Under the pieces are notes generated by a model. It was not told where the DNA came from. It saw only the letters and a list, made by a program, of their open reading frames with translations, and ran no database searches. Below, piece after piece: positions 46,865-55,751 of a DNA stretch of 64,000 bases; positions within the stretch are counted from its first letter, which is position 1, and every line of letters starts with the position of its first letter. Both the position numbers and the translations under genes were made by a program. This stretch comes from Chitinophagaceae bacterium (GTDB lineage: Bacteria > Bacteroidota > Bacteroidia > Chitinophagales > Chitinophagaceae), in contig JAQBNK010000027.1 in the NCBI GenBank assembly GCA_028288595.1, positions 1 to 64,000 on the forward strand, read 5' to 3'.

Positions 46865-47881
46865 TCAGGTTAATAAATTCTCAATTCGCTTAAATCCTTC
46901 TTCTGCAGATTGGTTTTCCCAGAGAATCCGGAAAATAGTATCTGCAAATGGCAGCTCAGCCTGTACTTTAATATTGGTCTTATGAATACATTTTGCCGCA
47001 TAAAAACCTTCGGCAACCATATTTAATTCTAGCTGGGCTGCTTTAACGGAATATCCCTTACCGATCATATTTCCGAACATGCGATTGCGGCTGTATAAGG
47101 AGTAACAGGTAACCAGCAAATCGCCAAGATAAACGGAAGATGCATATTTTAAAGGCTCTTTTTCTTCCGGATAATGATCAAGTATTTTACGAAGGAACTC
47201 AATCATTTCATGCGTACAATTGGCTATGTACACGCTTAAGAAATTGTCCCCATATTCCAGTCCGTGTGCAATGCCTGCGCCCAATGCGTAAATATTTTTT
47301 AGGATCGCGGCGTACTGAACACCCAGCACATCATGATTGACCACTGTATTCATATAAGCATTATTGAAATGCACAGCGATCTTTTTTACTTCTTCTTCAT
47401 TCAAACCGGAAAACGTGAGGTAGGATAATTTTTCAGCGGCCACTTCTTCCGCATGACAAGGACCCAGCACAGTAAAATATTGATCAAGACTAACGTCAAA
47501 GGTGTCCTGTAAAAATTCATTCAGCAACTGGTTTGTTTCAGGCACGATGCCCTTTATCGCTGAAACTATTTTTTTATTTTGAAATGCATCAGCCGGCAAC
47601 TGTTTTAAAGCATCTGATACATAAGCAGAAGGAACTGCAATAATTACCACATCAGATTCTTTAATCACCTCTGTTATATGATGACTCAATTTTAAAAGGG
47701 ACGTATCGAAATATGCCGAAGAAAGATAGTGGGGATTATGATGCCTTCTGAGAATATGCTGCACCGTTTGTTCATTCCTGATCCACCAGTTGATCAAATG
47801 ATTATTATCAGTTAATATTTTAGCCAATGCTGTTGCCCAGCTGCCCCCGCCTATAATGCCGAATTTTATGTTTTGTTCCAT
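46865..47881 (-). CDS. gpsA: NAD(P)-dependent glycerol-3-phosphate dehydrogenase
   Basis: This 338-aa enzyme reduces dihydroxyacetone phosphate to glycerol-3-phosphate for phospholipid synthesis. It has the Rossmann motif GIIGGGSWATALAK (about residue 9), AIKGIVPE (about 105) and the catalytic Lys region in VQYAAILKNIYALGAGIA (about 190). The ATG giving MEQNIKFG is preferred over an ATG five codons upstream. It lies downstream of a strong terminator that ends the efflux adaptor gene. Confidence 0.95.
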   Translation of the reverse strand: MEQNIKFGIIGGGSWATALAKILTDNNHLINWWIRNEQTVQHILRRHHNPHYLSSAYFDTSLLKLSHHITEVIKESDVVIIAVPSAYVSDALKQLPADAFQNKKIVSAIKGIVPETNQLLNEFLQDTFDVSLDQYFTVLGPCHAEEVAAEKLSYLTFSGLNEEEVKKIAVHFNNAYMNTVVNHDVLGVQYAAILKNIYALGAGIAHGLEYGDNFLSVYIANCTHEMIEFLRKILDHYPEEKEPLKYASSVYLGDLLVTCYSLYSRNRMFGNMIGKGYSVKAAQLELNMVAEGFYAAKCIHKTNIKVQAELPFADTIFRILWENQSAEEGFKRIENLLT

Positions 47882-47905
47882 AGAAACAGCAAACATACAA
47901 ACAAT

Positions 47906-47934
47906 AAAAAAGGGAAGACCAGCTTCCCTTTTTT
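47906..47934 (-). terminator. Intrinsic terminator after the efflux adaptor
   Basis: AAAAAAGGGAAG (47906-47917) pairs with CTTCCCTTTTTT (47923-47934) around a 5-base loop. It lies 5 bases past the adaptor stop codon and is symmetric, so it could terminate in both directions. Confidence 0.88.
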
Positions 47935-47938
47935 CTAA

Positions 47939-49315
47939 TTATTTCTTGATGTCTTTGGCTAACTGATCCTTCGGAACCACTTTTACTTTTGCGGCATCTT
48001 TAAGTCGTTTACTAACCAGATCGTACGGACCTGTAACAACCTGGTCGCCTTCTTTTAACCCGGAAATCACTTCTATATAATTCAGGTCCTGGATACCGGT
48101 CGTTACCAGGTATTTTTTTACAGTGTTATCTTTTTGCAACACAAAAACAACTTCCTGTAAGTCATCAGCCGATGTATTCACTTCGCCTTCATTTGAAGAA
48201 GAGCTTGAAGCCGTGGTATTATCCGCAGATTTTTTTCCTTTATCTGCCGGTTTATCTGCATTCTTATCCCTTGTTGTCACTGCATTCAGCGGCACAGCTA
48301 ATACACCGGCCTGGGTTTTTGTCTGGATGTCTGCACTTGCCGTCATATTTGGTCTGAACGGAAATGGTTTGCCGCTTCCCATCAGATCGGCATATGTTTC
48401 AGGAAGCAGGCGAATATGCACTTCATAATTTGTTACAGTAGTAGTAGAACCTATTGATCCCTGCGAGGTAACCGGGTTAGCGATCTTATATACTATTCCT
48501 TTAAACTTCCTGTTATTATACGCATCGATCTGTACCAGTGCACTATCACCCACTTTCACTTTAGGAATATCATTCTCTCCTACCTGCACCTGGGCTTCTA
48601 TGCTATTCAGGTCCGCGATACGCATCATCTCTGTTCCTGCCATCTGCGCGGTACCTACAACACGCTCTCCTCTTTTTACAGCAAGTAAACTTACTACACC
48701 ACTCATAGGTGCCAGGATGGTAGCCCGGTTAACATCTTTATTAGCCCGGTTCAAACTGGCCATGGCACTTTGCACCGCGGCCTGGTTTGCTTTAATCCCC
48801 TGCTGGGCTGCACTATAATTTGCTTTTGCAGAAAGATAGGTTTGCTCTGCCTGCTCAAATTCTGCACGGGAAATTACTTTCTGATCCATTAATTTTTTCT
48901 GACGATTGTAATTACTTTCAGCCTGGTCCAGTGCTGCTTTTAAAGACCCTAATTGTGCTGACACGTTTGCAACCTGTGCCTGCGTTTGGGACACGCCTGC
49001 CGCAGCCTGGTCCCGCTGGGAGGAATATATGTCCGCGTATATCCTTGCCAGTACCTGGCCCTTTCGAACAGTATCGCCTTCCTGTACGTTCAGATCAACT
49101 ACTTCCCCCGAAATATCAGGACTCACTTTTACTTCTACTTCAGGATATATTTTACCACTTGCATTTACTGTTTCAATAATTGTTTTCCGGGTTGTCTTTT
49201 CTACAGACACCTTGGTTCCTTCATCTTTTCCAAATGCACCTGCCTTACTTAAAATGATAAGTAATACAACCACCAAACCCAGGCTTATCAGCACCCATTT
49301 CATTTTCTTGTTCAT
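47939..49315 (-). CDS. Efflux periplasmic adaptor (MFP/HlyD family)
   Basis: This 458-aa protein has one N-terminal membrane anchor (about residues 5-24). A biotinyl-lipoyl-like and beta-barrel fold with a long coiled-coil hairpin follows (about 90-190, rich in Ala/Gln). Conserved adaptor elements are GEVVDLNVQEGDTVRKGQ (about 70) and ILAPMSGVVSLLAVKRGERV (about 197). A Ser/Thr-rich insertion (about 345-380) is unusual. It is the MacA-like partner of the TolC-family gene upstream. No permease gene is adjacent. Confidence 0.9.
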   Translation of the reverse strand: MNKKMKWVLISLGLVVVLLIILSKAGAFGKDEGTKVSVEKTTRKTIIETVNASGKIYPEVEVKVSPDISGEVVDLNVQEGDTVRKGQVLARIYADIYSSQRDQAAAGVSQTQAQVANVSAQLGSLKAALDQAESNYNRQKKLMDQKVISRAEFEQAEQTYLSAKANYSAAQQGIKANQAAVQSAMASLNRANKDVNRATILAPMSGVVSLLAVKRGERVVGTAQMAGTEMMRIADLNSIEAQVQVGENDIPKVKVGDSALVQIDAYNNRKFKGIVYKIANPVTSQGSIGSTTTVTNYEVHIRLLPETYADLMGSGKPFPFRPNMTASADIQTKTQAGVLAVPLNAVTTRDKNADKPADKGKKSADNTTASSSSSNEGEVNTSADDLQEVVFVLQKDNTVKKYLVTTGIQDLNYIEVISGLKEGDQVVTGPYDLVSKRLKDAAKVKVVPKDQLAKDIKK

Positions 49316-49402
49316 TGCGCAATTTTTGTTTTTTAAGGTCTGAAAGAATTTACATTATCAATTCCTTCCAGATTTGTATTTCAACATTTAAATCATTACT
49401 TA

Positions 49403-50857
49403 CTATAACTTCAACCCTTGTCCTTTGTAAAATTCCAGCAACTTCATTCTGAAAACATATTCAAACTGGCTGTTGAGCTGCTGCAGTTTAGCAGTTAATA
49501 AATTATTCTGGCTCGTTATCAGATCGATCGTACTCAACAATCCTACTTCATATCGCTTGCTTGCAAAATCATAAGCCTTCTGCGCGGCTTCAACTGACTT
49601 CCTGCCCGCGTTGAATTTTTCCATCGCTGTTATGGCATTATTATAAGCGGTATAGATGTCCAGTTTTAATTGACGGGCTGATTGCTCTTTTTGCAGCTCA
49701 TAACTTTTAAGATCCAGTTTCGATCTTTCATAATTAATCCTGTAACTGCCGTTATTAAATATGGGAACGTTTATACTGAAGCCAACAGACTGCCTGAAAT
49801 TGTGCGTTACCTGGTTTCCGTAACCATCCCACACATTAAAAATATTACGGTGCACATCAGAATAAGTCACGTTAGGTTGAAGTACATTATAATTTGTTCC
49901 GTTAATGGTAGTGATCAGCCCGCTGGATTTATATCCATTAAGCTGCGGGTTAGCAAAATCAACTCCTTTAAAAGAATTAGAAAAACTGGTTCCTAAATTA
50001 TACCCGACAGAAATACTTGGATAAAGTTGCGCTCTTGCGACCTGGATATTCGTTTCCGCCATTTTTATCCGCAGGTCATTTGCCCTTAACTGAGGGAAAC
50101 TTTGGGAAGCAACAACATACACAGCTTCCGGTTGCAAAGTCATTATATCTTCCAGGGGAACCTGTTCAATCGGGGGAGTTTCGATCTCGAAAGAAGTTGC
50201 CGGATCGAGACTTAAAGCTCCCTTCAAGGCTAAAAGATTCTGCCTGTATGTTGATTGAGCGGTTATGAAATTAGAGCTGTCTGTAGCAAGCTGCGCCTCG
50301 GTCTGTGCCAGGTTAAGTTCTGGCAATGAGCCGGCATTTACTTTATTGCGTGTAACGGATAACTGCGAAAGTGTTTGTGCTATCTGGATCTGTACAATGT
50401 CAATCTGCTGCCTTGCAGCGAGTGCCTGTAAATAATATGTCGCTACCGTCAATGCAATATCGTTAGCTGATTTTTCTATATCAGCCAGCGCGGCCCGTGC
50501 ATTAAAACCTGCCGCGGACCTCAGGTTTTTCAGACGTCCCCAGTTAAACACTTCCACCCCGCCGTTCAATCCAAAACTATTGTAAATCAATTGGGTAGTG
50601 GTAAACTGGTTGGTTGTGGGATCGATAGAGCGACCCAGTTGCAAACCTATATTACTTGATAAACTGGCATTTGGATATTGATTCAACTGAGCCTGTTTAA
50701 CCTGTAAGGCGGCAATCCTGGCCTGTATATCTGCCTGCCGCACAGATACATTATTTTTCATGGCGTATTCAACACACCGGCGCAGATCCCATTTATCCTG
50801 TGCAAAAAGGCAGAATGGCAATGCTGAAAATAGCAAAACCAGTAGTCGTTTTCTCAT
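49403..50857 (-). CDS. TolC-family outer-membrane efflux protein
   Basis: This 484-aa protein has a signal peptide (ending CLFAQ) and two OEP repeats forming the TolC helical barrel. Repeats with VRQADIQARIAALQVKQAQL (about residue 35) and YELQKEQSARQLKLD (about 385) match. The ATG giving MRKRLLVLL is chosen over one seven codons upstream. It precedes the adaptor gene by 87 bases. The transporter for this pair lies outside the window or elsewhere. Confidence 0.92.
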   Translation of the reverse strand: MRKRLLVLLFSALPFCLFAQDKWDLRRCVEYAMKNNVSVRQADIQARIAALQVKQAQLNQYPNASLSSNIGLQLGRSIDPTTNQFTTTQLIYNSFGLNGGVEVFNWGRLKNLRSAAGFNARAALADIEKSANDIALTVATYYLQALAARQQIDIVQIQIAQTLSQLSVTRNKVNAGSLPELNLAQTEAQLATDSSNFITAQSTYRQNLLALKGALSLDPATSFEIETPPIEQVPLEDIMTLQPEAVYVVASQSFPQLRANDLRIKMAETNIQVARAQLYPSISVGYNLGTSFSNSFKGVDFANPQLNGYKSSGLITTINGTNYNVLQPNVTYSDVHRNIFNVWDGYGNQVTHNFRQSVGFSINVPIFNNGSYRINYERSKLDLKSYELQKEQSARQLKLDIYTAYNNAITAMEKFNAGRKSVEAAQKAYDFASKRYEVGLLSTIDLITSQNNLLTAKLQQLNSQFEYVFRMKLLEFYKGQGLKL

Positions 50858-51031
50858 ATTAACAAAAATAATGAACACCGGCAGTTCCGGTAATAAATTT
50901 AGATGAACGGAAAAATAAACTATTCACCTGATAATTGTATCTCAAAGCCGGCAGCGTTTCGGTAGTTGTTGATTTCAAGGCCTTATGGCCGTTAAGATCG
51001 TCAAAGACTGTGCTTTCCTGCCCCCTATTTA

Positions 51032-52363
51032 TTAAGCTTGAACATGAGTGCTTGTTTTTCGGCGAAATAAAAAATAAATGATCATGAATGCAGATAATAC
51101 CCCGATACCTGTTGCTGCTGTTGACCAGTCCTTTATCGCGATACTAATCCCGACAAAAGCATAGGCGGCAATAAAAATGAGCGGGAACAAAGGGAACAAT
51201 TTCATTTTATAAATACCGGTATTATCCAGGTGCTTCGTACGCTTTCTTAAAATGAAAATGGTGGCACTGCTTGCTACCATACCGAAGCAGTCAAGAAAAA
51301 TGGTGAAGTTTAATATTTTATCAAAGGTCTGTGCAAAAAATAAAATAATTATACACATGGCCGCAAAGACTGTTAAGGATACCGTTTGCACATTTGTTCT
51401 TTCATTGTGCTTTAAAAATATTTTCGGGAGCGTACCCTCATCACTCATTGCGTACATAACCCTCGGGTTGCTCATTAGTAAAGCATTTACATAAGCCAAC
51501 ACGCCGAAGAACAAAAAGAAAGAAAAAATATCAGCACTCTGTTTACCAAAAACTTTATTGATCACTACGTAAGCAATTTCTTTTTCACCCTTCATGTTAT
51601 TGAAGCCAACAATATTGTAGTAGCTCATATTCACCAGGAGATACAGCAGGATAATAATGGTGATCCCAATGAAAATGCCTCTTGGAATATTCCGGGCGGG
51701 TTTGGTTACTTCATTGCCGAAATTAATCGTCTGCTGGTACCCGCCATAAGTAAATGAAACAGCAATAAGGCTAATGCCCAGGCTTTGTATCCAGTCCACC
51801 GGGTTTGCGGTAGTCGTTACCGCTTGCTGAACCGCATAATGTTGCGGAAAGAAAAGAGCCGATATCAAAACGACGATCATCCCGATCTTAATGATCATTA
51901 AAAAGTTTTGTGCCTTTGCACTCATCTTCAATCCCATCAGGTTAATAAAATAGAAAATTAAGATGGCTACACAGCTGATCAGCGCTTTATGAACGTCGTT
52001 TAATCCATAAGAAGGAAATAATTTAGTGATATACCCGCTTCCTATCAGGGCGACTGCACTTAAACTCGCAGCATTACTAATAAGAATAATGCAATTAATT
52101 CCAAATGCAATGCTGGGATGATAAGCGTAGGAAAACACTTTATAATATCCACCCGTTACAGGATAACGGCTCCCTATTTCAGCATAAGTCAGCGCGCCGC
52201 ACAGCGCAACGAATCCGCCAAGTAACCAGCCAGTGAAATATACAGAAGGTGCAATGGCATCTTTAGCGCTTGTTGCTGCTGTTCTAAAAATTCCCATTCC
52301 TATCACCAGTCCCACAACGATCATGGTGAAAGAAAACAGGTTCAGCTTTTGGGTTGATTTCAT
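51032..52363 (-). CDS. APC-family amino acid permease
   Basis: This 443-aa protein has 12 transmembrane helices and the APC-type N-terminal motif GLVIGMGIFRTAA (about residue 18), with TGGYYKVFSYAYHP (about 70). It belongs to the amino acid/polyamine/organocation superfamily, close to the LAT-like exchangers. Substrate is not known. It is divergent from the B12 receptor gene, with a riboswitch between them. Confidence 0.9.
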   Translation of the reverse strand: MKSTQKLNLFSFTMIVVGLVIGMGIFRTAATSAKDAIAPSVYFTGWLLGGFVALCGALTYAEIGSRYPVTGGYYKVFSYAYHPSIAFGINCIILISNAASLSAVALIGSGYITKLFPSYGLNDVHKALISCVAILIFYFINLMGLKMSAKAQNFLMIIKIGMIVVLISALFFPQHYAVQQAVTTTANPVDWIQSLGISLIAVSFTYGGYQQTINFGNEVTKPARNIPRGIFIGITIIILLYLLVNMSYYNIVGFNNMKGEKEIAYVVINKVFGKQSADIFSFFLFFGVLAYVNALLMSNPRVMYAMSDEGTLPKIFLKHNERTNVQTVSLTVFAAMCIIILFFAQTFDKILNFTIFLDCFGMVASSATIFILRKRTKHLDNTGIYKMKLFPLFPLIFIAAYAFVGISIAIKDWSTAATGIGVLSAFMIIYFLFRRKTSTHVQA

Positions 52364-52481
52364 TCGGGCATTTTATTTCTTAACGGTCACATTGTATTTC
52401 GCTGCATTTGGATTTACCCGGGGAAGATAAAATAAATGAGTCGCCTTTATTCAGGGGTAAAAAAATAAAGTGCATAAAAAG

Positions 52482-52514
52482 TTTAGCTAAACAATCCTGT
52501 TACTAATATTTTTG
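52482..52514 (+). promoter_or_regulatory. Promoter of the B12 receptor leader
   Basis: TATTTTTG (52507-52514) matches the TAnnTTTG -7 consensus, and TTTA (52482-52485) lies 21 bases upstream as a -33 element. Transcription would begin just before the cobalamin riboswitch. Confidence 0.55.
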
Positions 52515-52690
52515 CCCCGGAATTGGTTCCCGCCCTCAGGACGGGATTAAAAGGGAAGTCCGGTGTAATTCCGGCGCTATCCCCGTAGCTGTAGATTCTT
52601 TACGTGAAATTTTCACGGCTGCTGATTTTCATCGCCACTGTTTAACGACGGGAAGGCATCAGTAAGTGAACGAGCCAGAAGACCTGCCAA
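52515..52690 (+). ncRNA. Cobalamin riboswitch
   Basis: The leader carries the class features in order: AAAAGGGAAG (52548-52557), CGGTGTAATTCCGGCGC (about 52561-52577), ATCCCCG (about 52579) and GCCACTG (52634-52640). GGGAAGGC (52650-52657) and GAGCCAGAAGACCTGCC (52672-52688) complete the set. The last element is the 3' end of the B12 box. It precedes a BtuB-like receptor, so B12 should repress that gene. The aptamer edges are approximate. Confidence 0.93.
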
Positions 52691-52711
52691 TACCATATTT
52701 ATTTAATCACT

Positions 52712-52797
52712 GAGCTTTCGGGTGAAAAGCCGGAGATGCAAATGGTCTTTGCGTTCACGAAGTCATTTCATTTCTGAATCATCATTATCGAAAGCTC
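52712..52797 (+). promoter_or_regulatory. Expression-platform inverted repeat
   Basis: GAGCTTTCG (52712-52720) and CGAAAGCTC (52789-52797) are exact complements that would form a 9-bp stem. The second arm ends 13 bases before the receptor start codon. It could help hide the ribosome site when B12 is bound. This role is inferred. Confidence 0.4.
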
Positions 52798-52810
52798 GTA
52801 ATCAAAAAAA

Positions 52811-54757
52811 ATGATTATGAGCAAAACAATCACACTGGCAGTGTCCATACTGGCTGCCACGATCACGTTCGCACAAAGCGACACGATGCAGGGAAAAATT
52901 CCCGATCCTCTTATCGTTACCGCAAACAAATACCCGCAAAAGCAAAGCACCACGGGTAAGGTTATCACGGTAATCACAAAAGAACAACTTGAAAAAAGCG
53001 CTGGTAAAACGGTTGCACAGGTTTTAAATGAACAGGCAGGTCTTGTTGTAAATGGCGCTTACAATAATGCGGGCAGTGTACAAACCGTTTACATGCGGGG
53101 AGCATCGTCTGGAAGAACATTAATATTGATGGATGGAATTCCTGTCAGTGACCCTTCGATGATTAATAATGAATTTGACGTGAATCTTTTTTCTCTCGAC
53201 AACGTGGAAAGAATTGAGATCTGTAAAGGCGCCCAGTCAACATTATATGGTTCTGATGCTATTGCAGGCGTTGTGAATATTATTACCATCAAACAAAATA
53301 TTCAAAAACCCGTGAATGTCCAGGCTACTGTTAGTGCTGGCAACTACGGGACACTTAAATCTAATTTACAGTTGTATGGCAAAAAAAATAAGCTGACCTA
53401 CACTGCCAGGTATGCACGATTGCATACAGGCGGGTTCTCTTCTGCATATGACAGTACCGGGAAAAATAATTTTGATAATGACTCCTACGATGGTGATGTG
53501 CTAAATGGTCAATTAGTTTACCAGGCAACAACTGCGCTTAGTTTTAAAACCTTCGCTCTTTTCAGCAAGTATAAAGCAGGTATTGATGCAGGCATTTTTA
53601 AAGATGATCGTGATTATAACATCAACAATAAAATGTTTACATCAGGAGCCGGATTTATTTTTAAAAAAGCTCATTTTACTATTAATGGAAACTATCAACA
53701 CAATGAATTATCCAGGCATTACCTGAACGACAGTATTCATAAAACCAGCACCTGGTTCGAGGATAATGAATACTTCGGTAAGAGCCAGTTTGCTGAATTA
53801 TATGGTAATGCAAACCTCGGGACAGGAATGATATTAATTGCGGGAATTGATTACAGGTATTCAGATTATAACCAGCGATATTTCTCTGTAAGTTCATTTG
53901 GTCCATACAAACCGCCTCCCTTCCCAACAACATCACTTAATCAAAAAGCAGTTTATGCTTCTGTCATTTTTAAATTGCTAAATGAAAAATTAAATATTGA
54001 AGCTGGCGGAAGAATAAACAAACATTCCGTGTATGGAACTAACAGCACATTTACGTTTAATCCTTCTTACTTGTTTTCCGAGCATGCCAGAATTTTCGGA
54101 AGTATCTCCAGCGGGTTTAAAGCGCCAAGCATCTTCCAGGTATATGACCAGTACAGTGGCAACAAGGATCTTAAAGCAGAAACATCGTTGAATTATGAGG
54201 CAGGTATTTCGCTTCAAAATAAAAAGATAAACACACGGCTTGTTTTATTTGACAGGAAAATTGATAATGGGATTGATTACAATTACTCGACTTTCAAATA
54301 CTTCAATTATATCAAACAAAAAGTAAAGGGGATTGAACTGGAAGCAAATGCCCGGCTAACAAATGCCATCAGTGTTAATGCTAATTATACCTGGTTATCA
54401 CCGAAAGAGACTAATCAAAATCGTGCGACAAACAAAGACACGATTACATACAACTATCTTTTGCGAAGACCGGCACATAATATCAATTTTACTGTTGTGG
54501 TTCAACCCCTGCCATCTTTATCTTTTTCAATCTCGGCAAAATATGTAAGCAGCCGTTATGACGTTGGAGGATATCTAAGACCCGATATCAAACTGGATAG
54601 TTATTTTATTTTGAATGGGTACGGAGAATATATCTATAACAGCAACCTGAAATTTTTTGCTAACCTTCAAAATATAACTAACACGAAATTCTTTGACATC
54701 AGGGGATACAACAGCATTCCTTTTATCATAAATGCAGGATTGTCGGTTAACTTTTAA
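52811..54757 (+). CDS. BtuB-like vitamin B12 TonB-dependent receptor
   Basis: This 648-aa protein has a signal peptide (about residues 1-22), a TonB-box-like PLIVTANKYP (about 35) and a plug with TVYMRGASSGRTLILMDGIP (about 92). DNVERIEICKGAQSTLYGSDA (in parts, about 136) leads to a 22-strand barrel that ends NF. It lacks the carboxypeptidase-like domain of the other receptor. The upstream cobalamin riboswitch supports B12 (or corrinoid) import. Confidence 0.92.
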   Translation: MIMSKTITLAVSILAATITFAQSDTMQGKIPDPLIVTANKYPQKQSTTGKVITVITKEQLEKSAGKTVAQVLNEQAGLVVNGAYNNAGSVQTVYMRGASSGRTLILMDGIPVSDPSMINNEFDVNLFSLDNVERIEICKGAQSTLYGSDAIAGVVNIITIKQNIQKPVNVQATVSAGNYGTLKSNLQLYGKKNKLTYTARYARLHTGGFSSAYDSTGKNNFDNDSYDGDVLNGQLVYQATTALSFKTFALFSKYKAGIDAGIFKDDRDYNINNKMFTSGAGFIFKKAHFTINGNYQHNELSRHYLNDSIHKTSTWFEDNEYFGKSQFAELYGNANLGTGMILIAGIDYRYSDYNQRYFSVSSFGPYKPPPFPTTSLNQKAVYASVIFKLLNEKLNIEAGGRINKHSVYGTNSTFTFNPSYLFSEHARIFGSISSGFKAPSIFQVYDQYSGNKDLKAETSLNYEAGISLQNKKINTRLVLFDRKIDNGIDYNYSTFKYFNYIKQKVKGIELEANARLTNAISVNANYTWLSPKETNQNRATNKDTITYNYLLRRPAHNINFTVVVQPLPSLSFSISAKYVSSRYDVGGYLRPDIKLDSYFILNGYGEYIYNSNLKFFANLQNITNTKFFDIRGYNSIPFIINAGLSVNF

Positions 54758-54760
54758 AGA

Positions 54761-54885
54761 GAAGAAAATATTGAATAAGGAACACGGAATTTTGACTGTC
54801 GAATTGAGAGTCTCCATATATTGGTATCCCATTCGTTATTAAAAATTCCTTGTTCAATATTCTTCCCTTCCTTGTTTCATATTCT
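54761..54885. repeat. Intergenic inverted repeat, GAATATTGAAxAAGGAA type
   Basis: GAAAATATTGAATAAGGAAC and GGAATTTT (54763-54792) face AAAAATTCCTTGTTCAATATTCTT (in parts, 54841-54864), their near complement, across about 48 bases; a second AAGGAA/TTCCTT unit lies to the right. It lies between the B12 receptor and marC. Its arrangement suggests a repetitive intergenic element. Confidence 0.65.
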
Positions 54886-54909
54886 TTTTCTTTGCATTAA
54901 ACACCACCA

Positions 54910-55488
54910 ATGAACTGGGAACTGAAAGAATTACTTACAGTTAGTTTTACGCTATTCGCCGTTATCGATATTATTGGCTCTATCCCTTTACTTATTTCTC
55001 TTAAAACCAGGATGGGCGATTTCAGTTCGCTCCAGGCAACTTTAATATCAGGGGGATTAATGATCGTTTTTCTTTTTATTGGAAAAGAATTCCTTAATAT
55101 TTTAGGACTGGATATAAAATCGTTTGCTGTTGGCGGGTCTGTCGTAATTTTTTTACTAGGTCTTGAAATGGTACTGGGTCATGAAATATTTAAGGGCGAA
55201 AAAGGAACAACATCCGGAGCAATGGTGCCCATCGCTTTTCCCATCATTGCAGGCAGCGGAACCCTAACTACGATCATGTCTTTAAAAGCAAATTATGATG
55301 AGGGCTATATTTTAGCCGGTATACTTATTAACCTCGTCATTGTTTACGCAGTTCTACGGTTGCTAAGGCAAATTGAACGTTTGCTTGGCCAGGGCGGGCT
55401 GATTGCTGTAAGAAAATTTTTCGGCGTGATCCTGCTTGCCATCGCAGTAAAGATCTTCAGCAGTAACATAAGTTCGTTTGGCAGCTAA
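54910..55488 (+). CDS. MarC-family membrane protein
   Basis: This 192-aa protein has six transmembrane helices and the MarC signatures FAVIDIIGSIPLLISL (about residue 17) and PIAFPIIAGSGTLTTIMSL (about 102). Most MarC proteins have no proven role, and the old link to multidrug resistance is not supported. It stands alone between the repeat element and the tRNA gene. Confidence 0.9.
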   Translation: MNWELKELLTVSFTLFAVIDIIGSIPLLISLKTRMGDFSSLQATLISGGLMIVFLFIGKEFLNILGLDIKSFAVGGSVVIFLLGLEMVLGHEIFKGEKGTTSGAMVPIAFPIIAGSGTLTTIMSLKANYDEGYILAGILINLVIVYAVLRLLRQIERLLGQGGLIAVRKFFGVILLAIAVKIFSSNISSFGS

Positions 55489-55521
55489 ACATTACATTTG
55501 CAGCCCCCATTCGGGTATCAC

Positions 55522-55593
55522 GGTCTCGTAGTACAATGGATAGTATAAGGGTCTCCGAAGCCCTGGATTCAGGTTCGATTCCTGACGAGACCA
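55522..55593 (+). tRNA. tRNA-Arg (anticodon CCG)
   Basis: A 72-base cloverleaf with acceptor GGTCTCG/CGAGACC and an anticodon stem AGGGT/GCCCT around the loop CTCCGAA, which gives anticodon CCG. The T-loop is GGTTCGATTCC. The discriminator is A and CCA is not encoded. A hipBA module begins about 160 bases downstream on the opposite strand. Confidence 0.95.
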
Positions 55594-55751
55594 CTTAATA
55601 TAATTATTACATACTGCTGTTCAGTACAAAGGATTAAACTAAATAATCATGGTGTCTTTAAGAGTGTCTCAACCTGAAAAGGCATCGAGTCAGAAATATC
55701 AATAAGGATTAAAGTTATGGCCGCCGATATAGCCTATCCTATCATTTGAAC

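Noticed and set aside
55594-55751. A remnant IS end around GAGTGTCTCAACC
   Set aside because: GAGTGTCT and AGACACTC do form an 8-base inverted pair about 85 bases apart, but no transposase frame or target duplication was visible.
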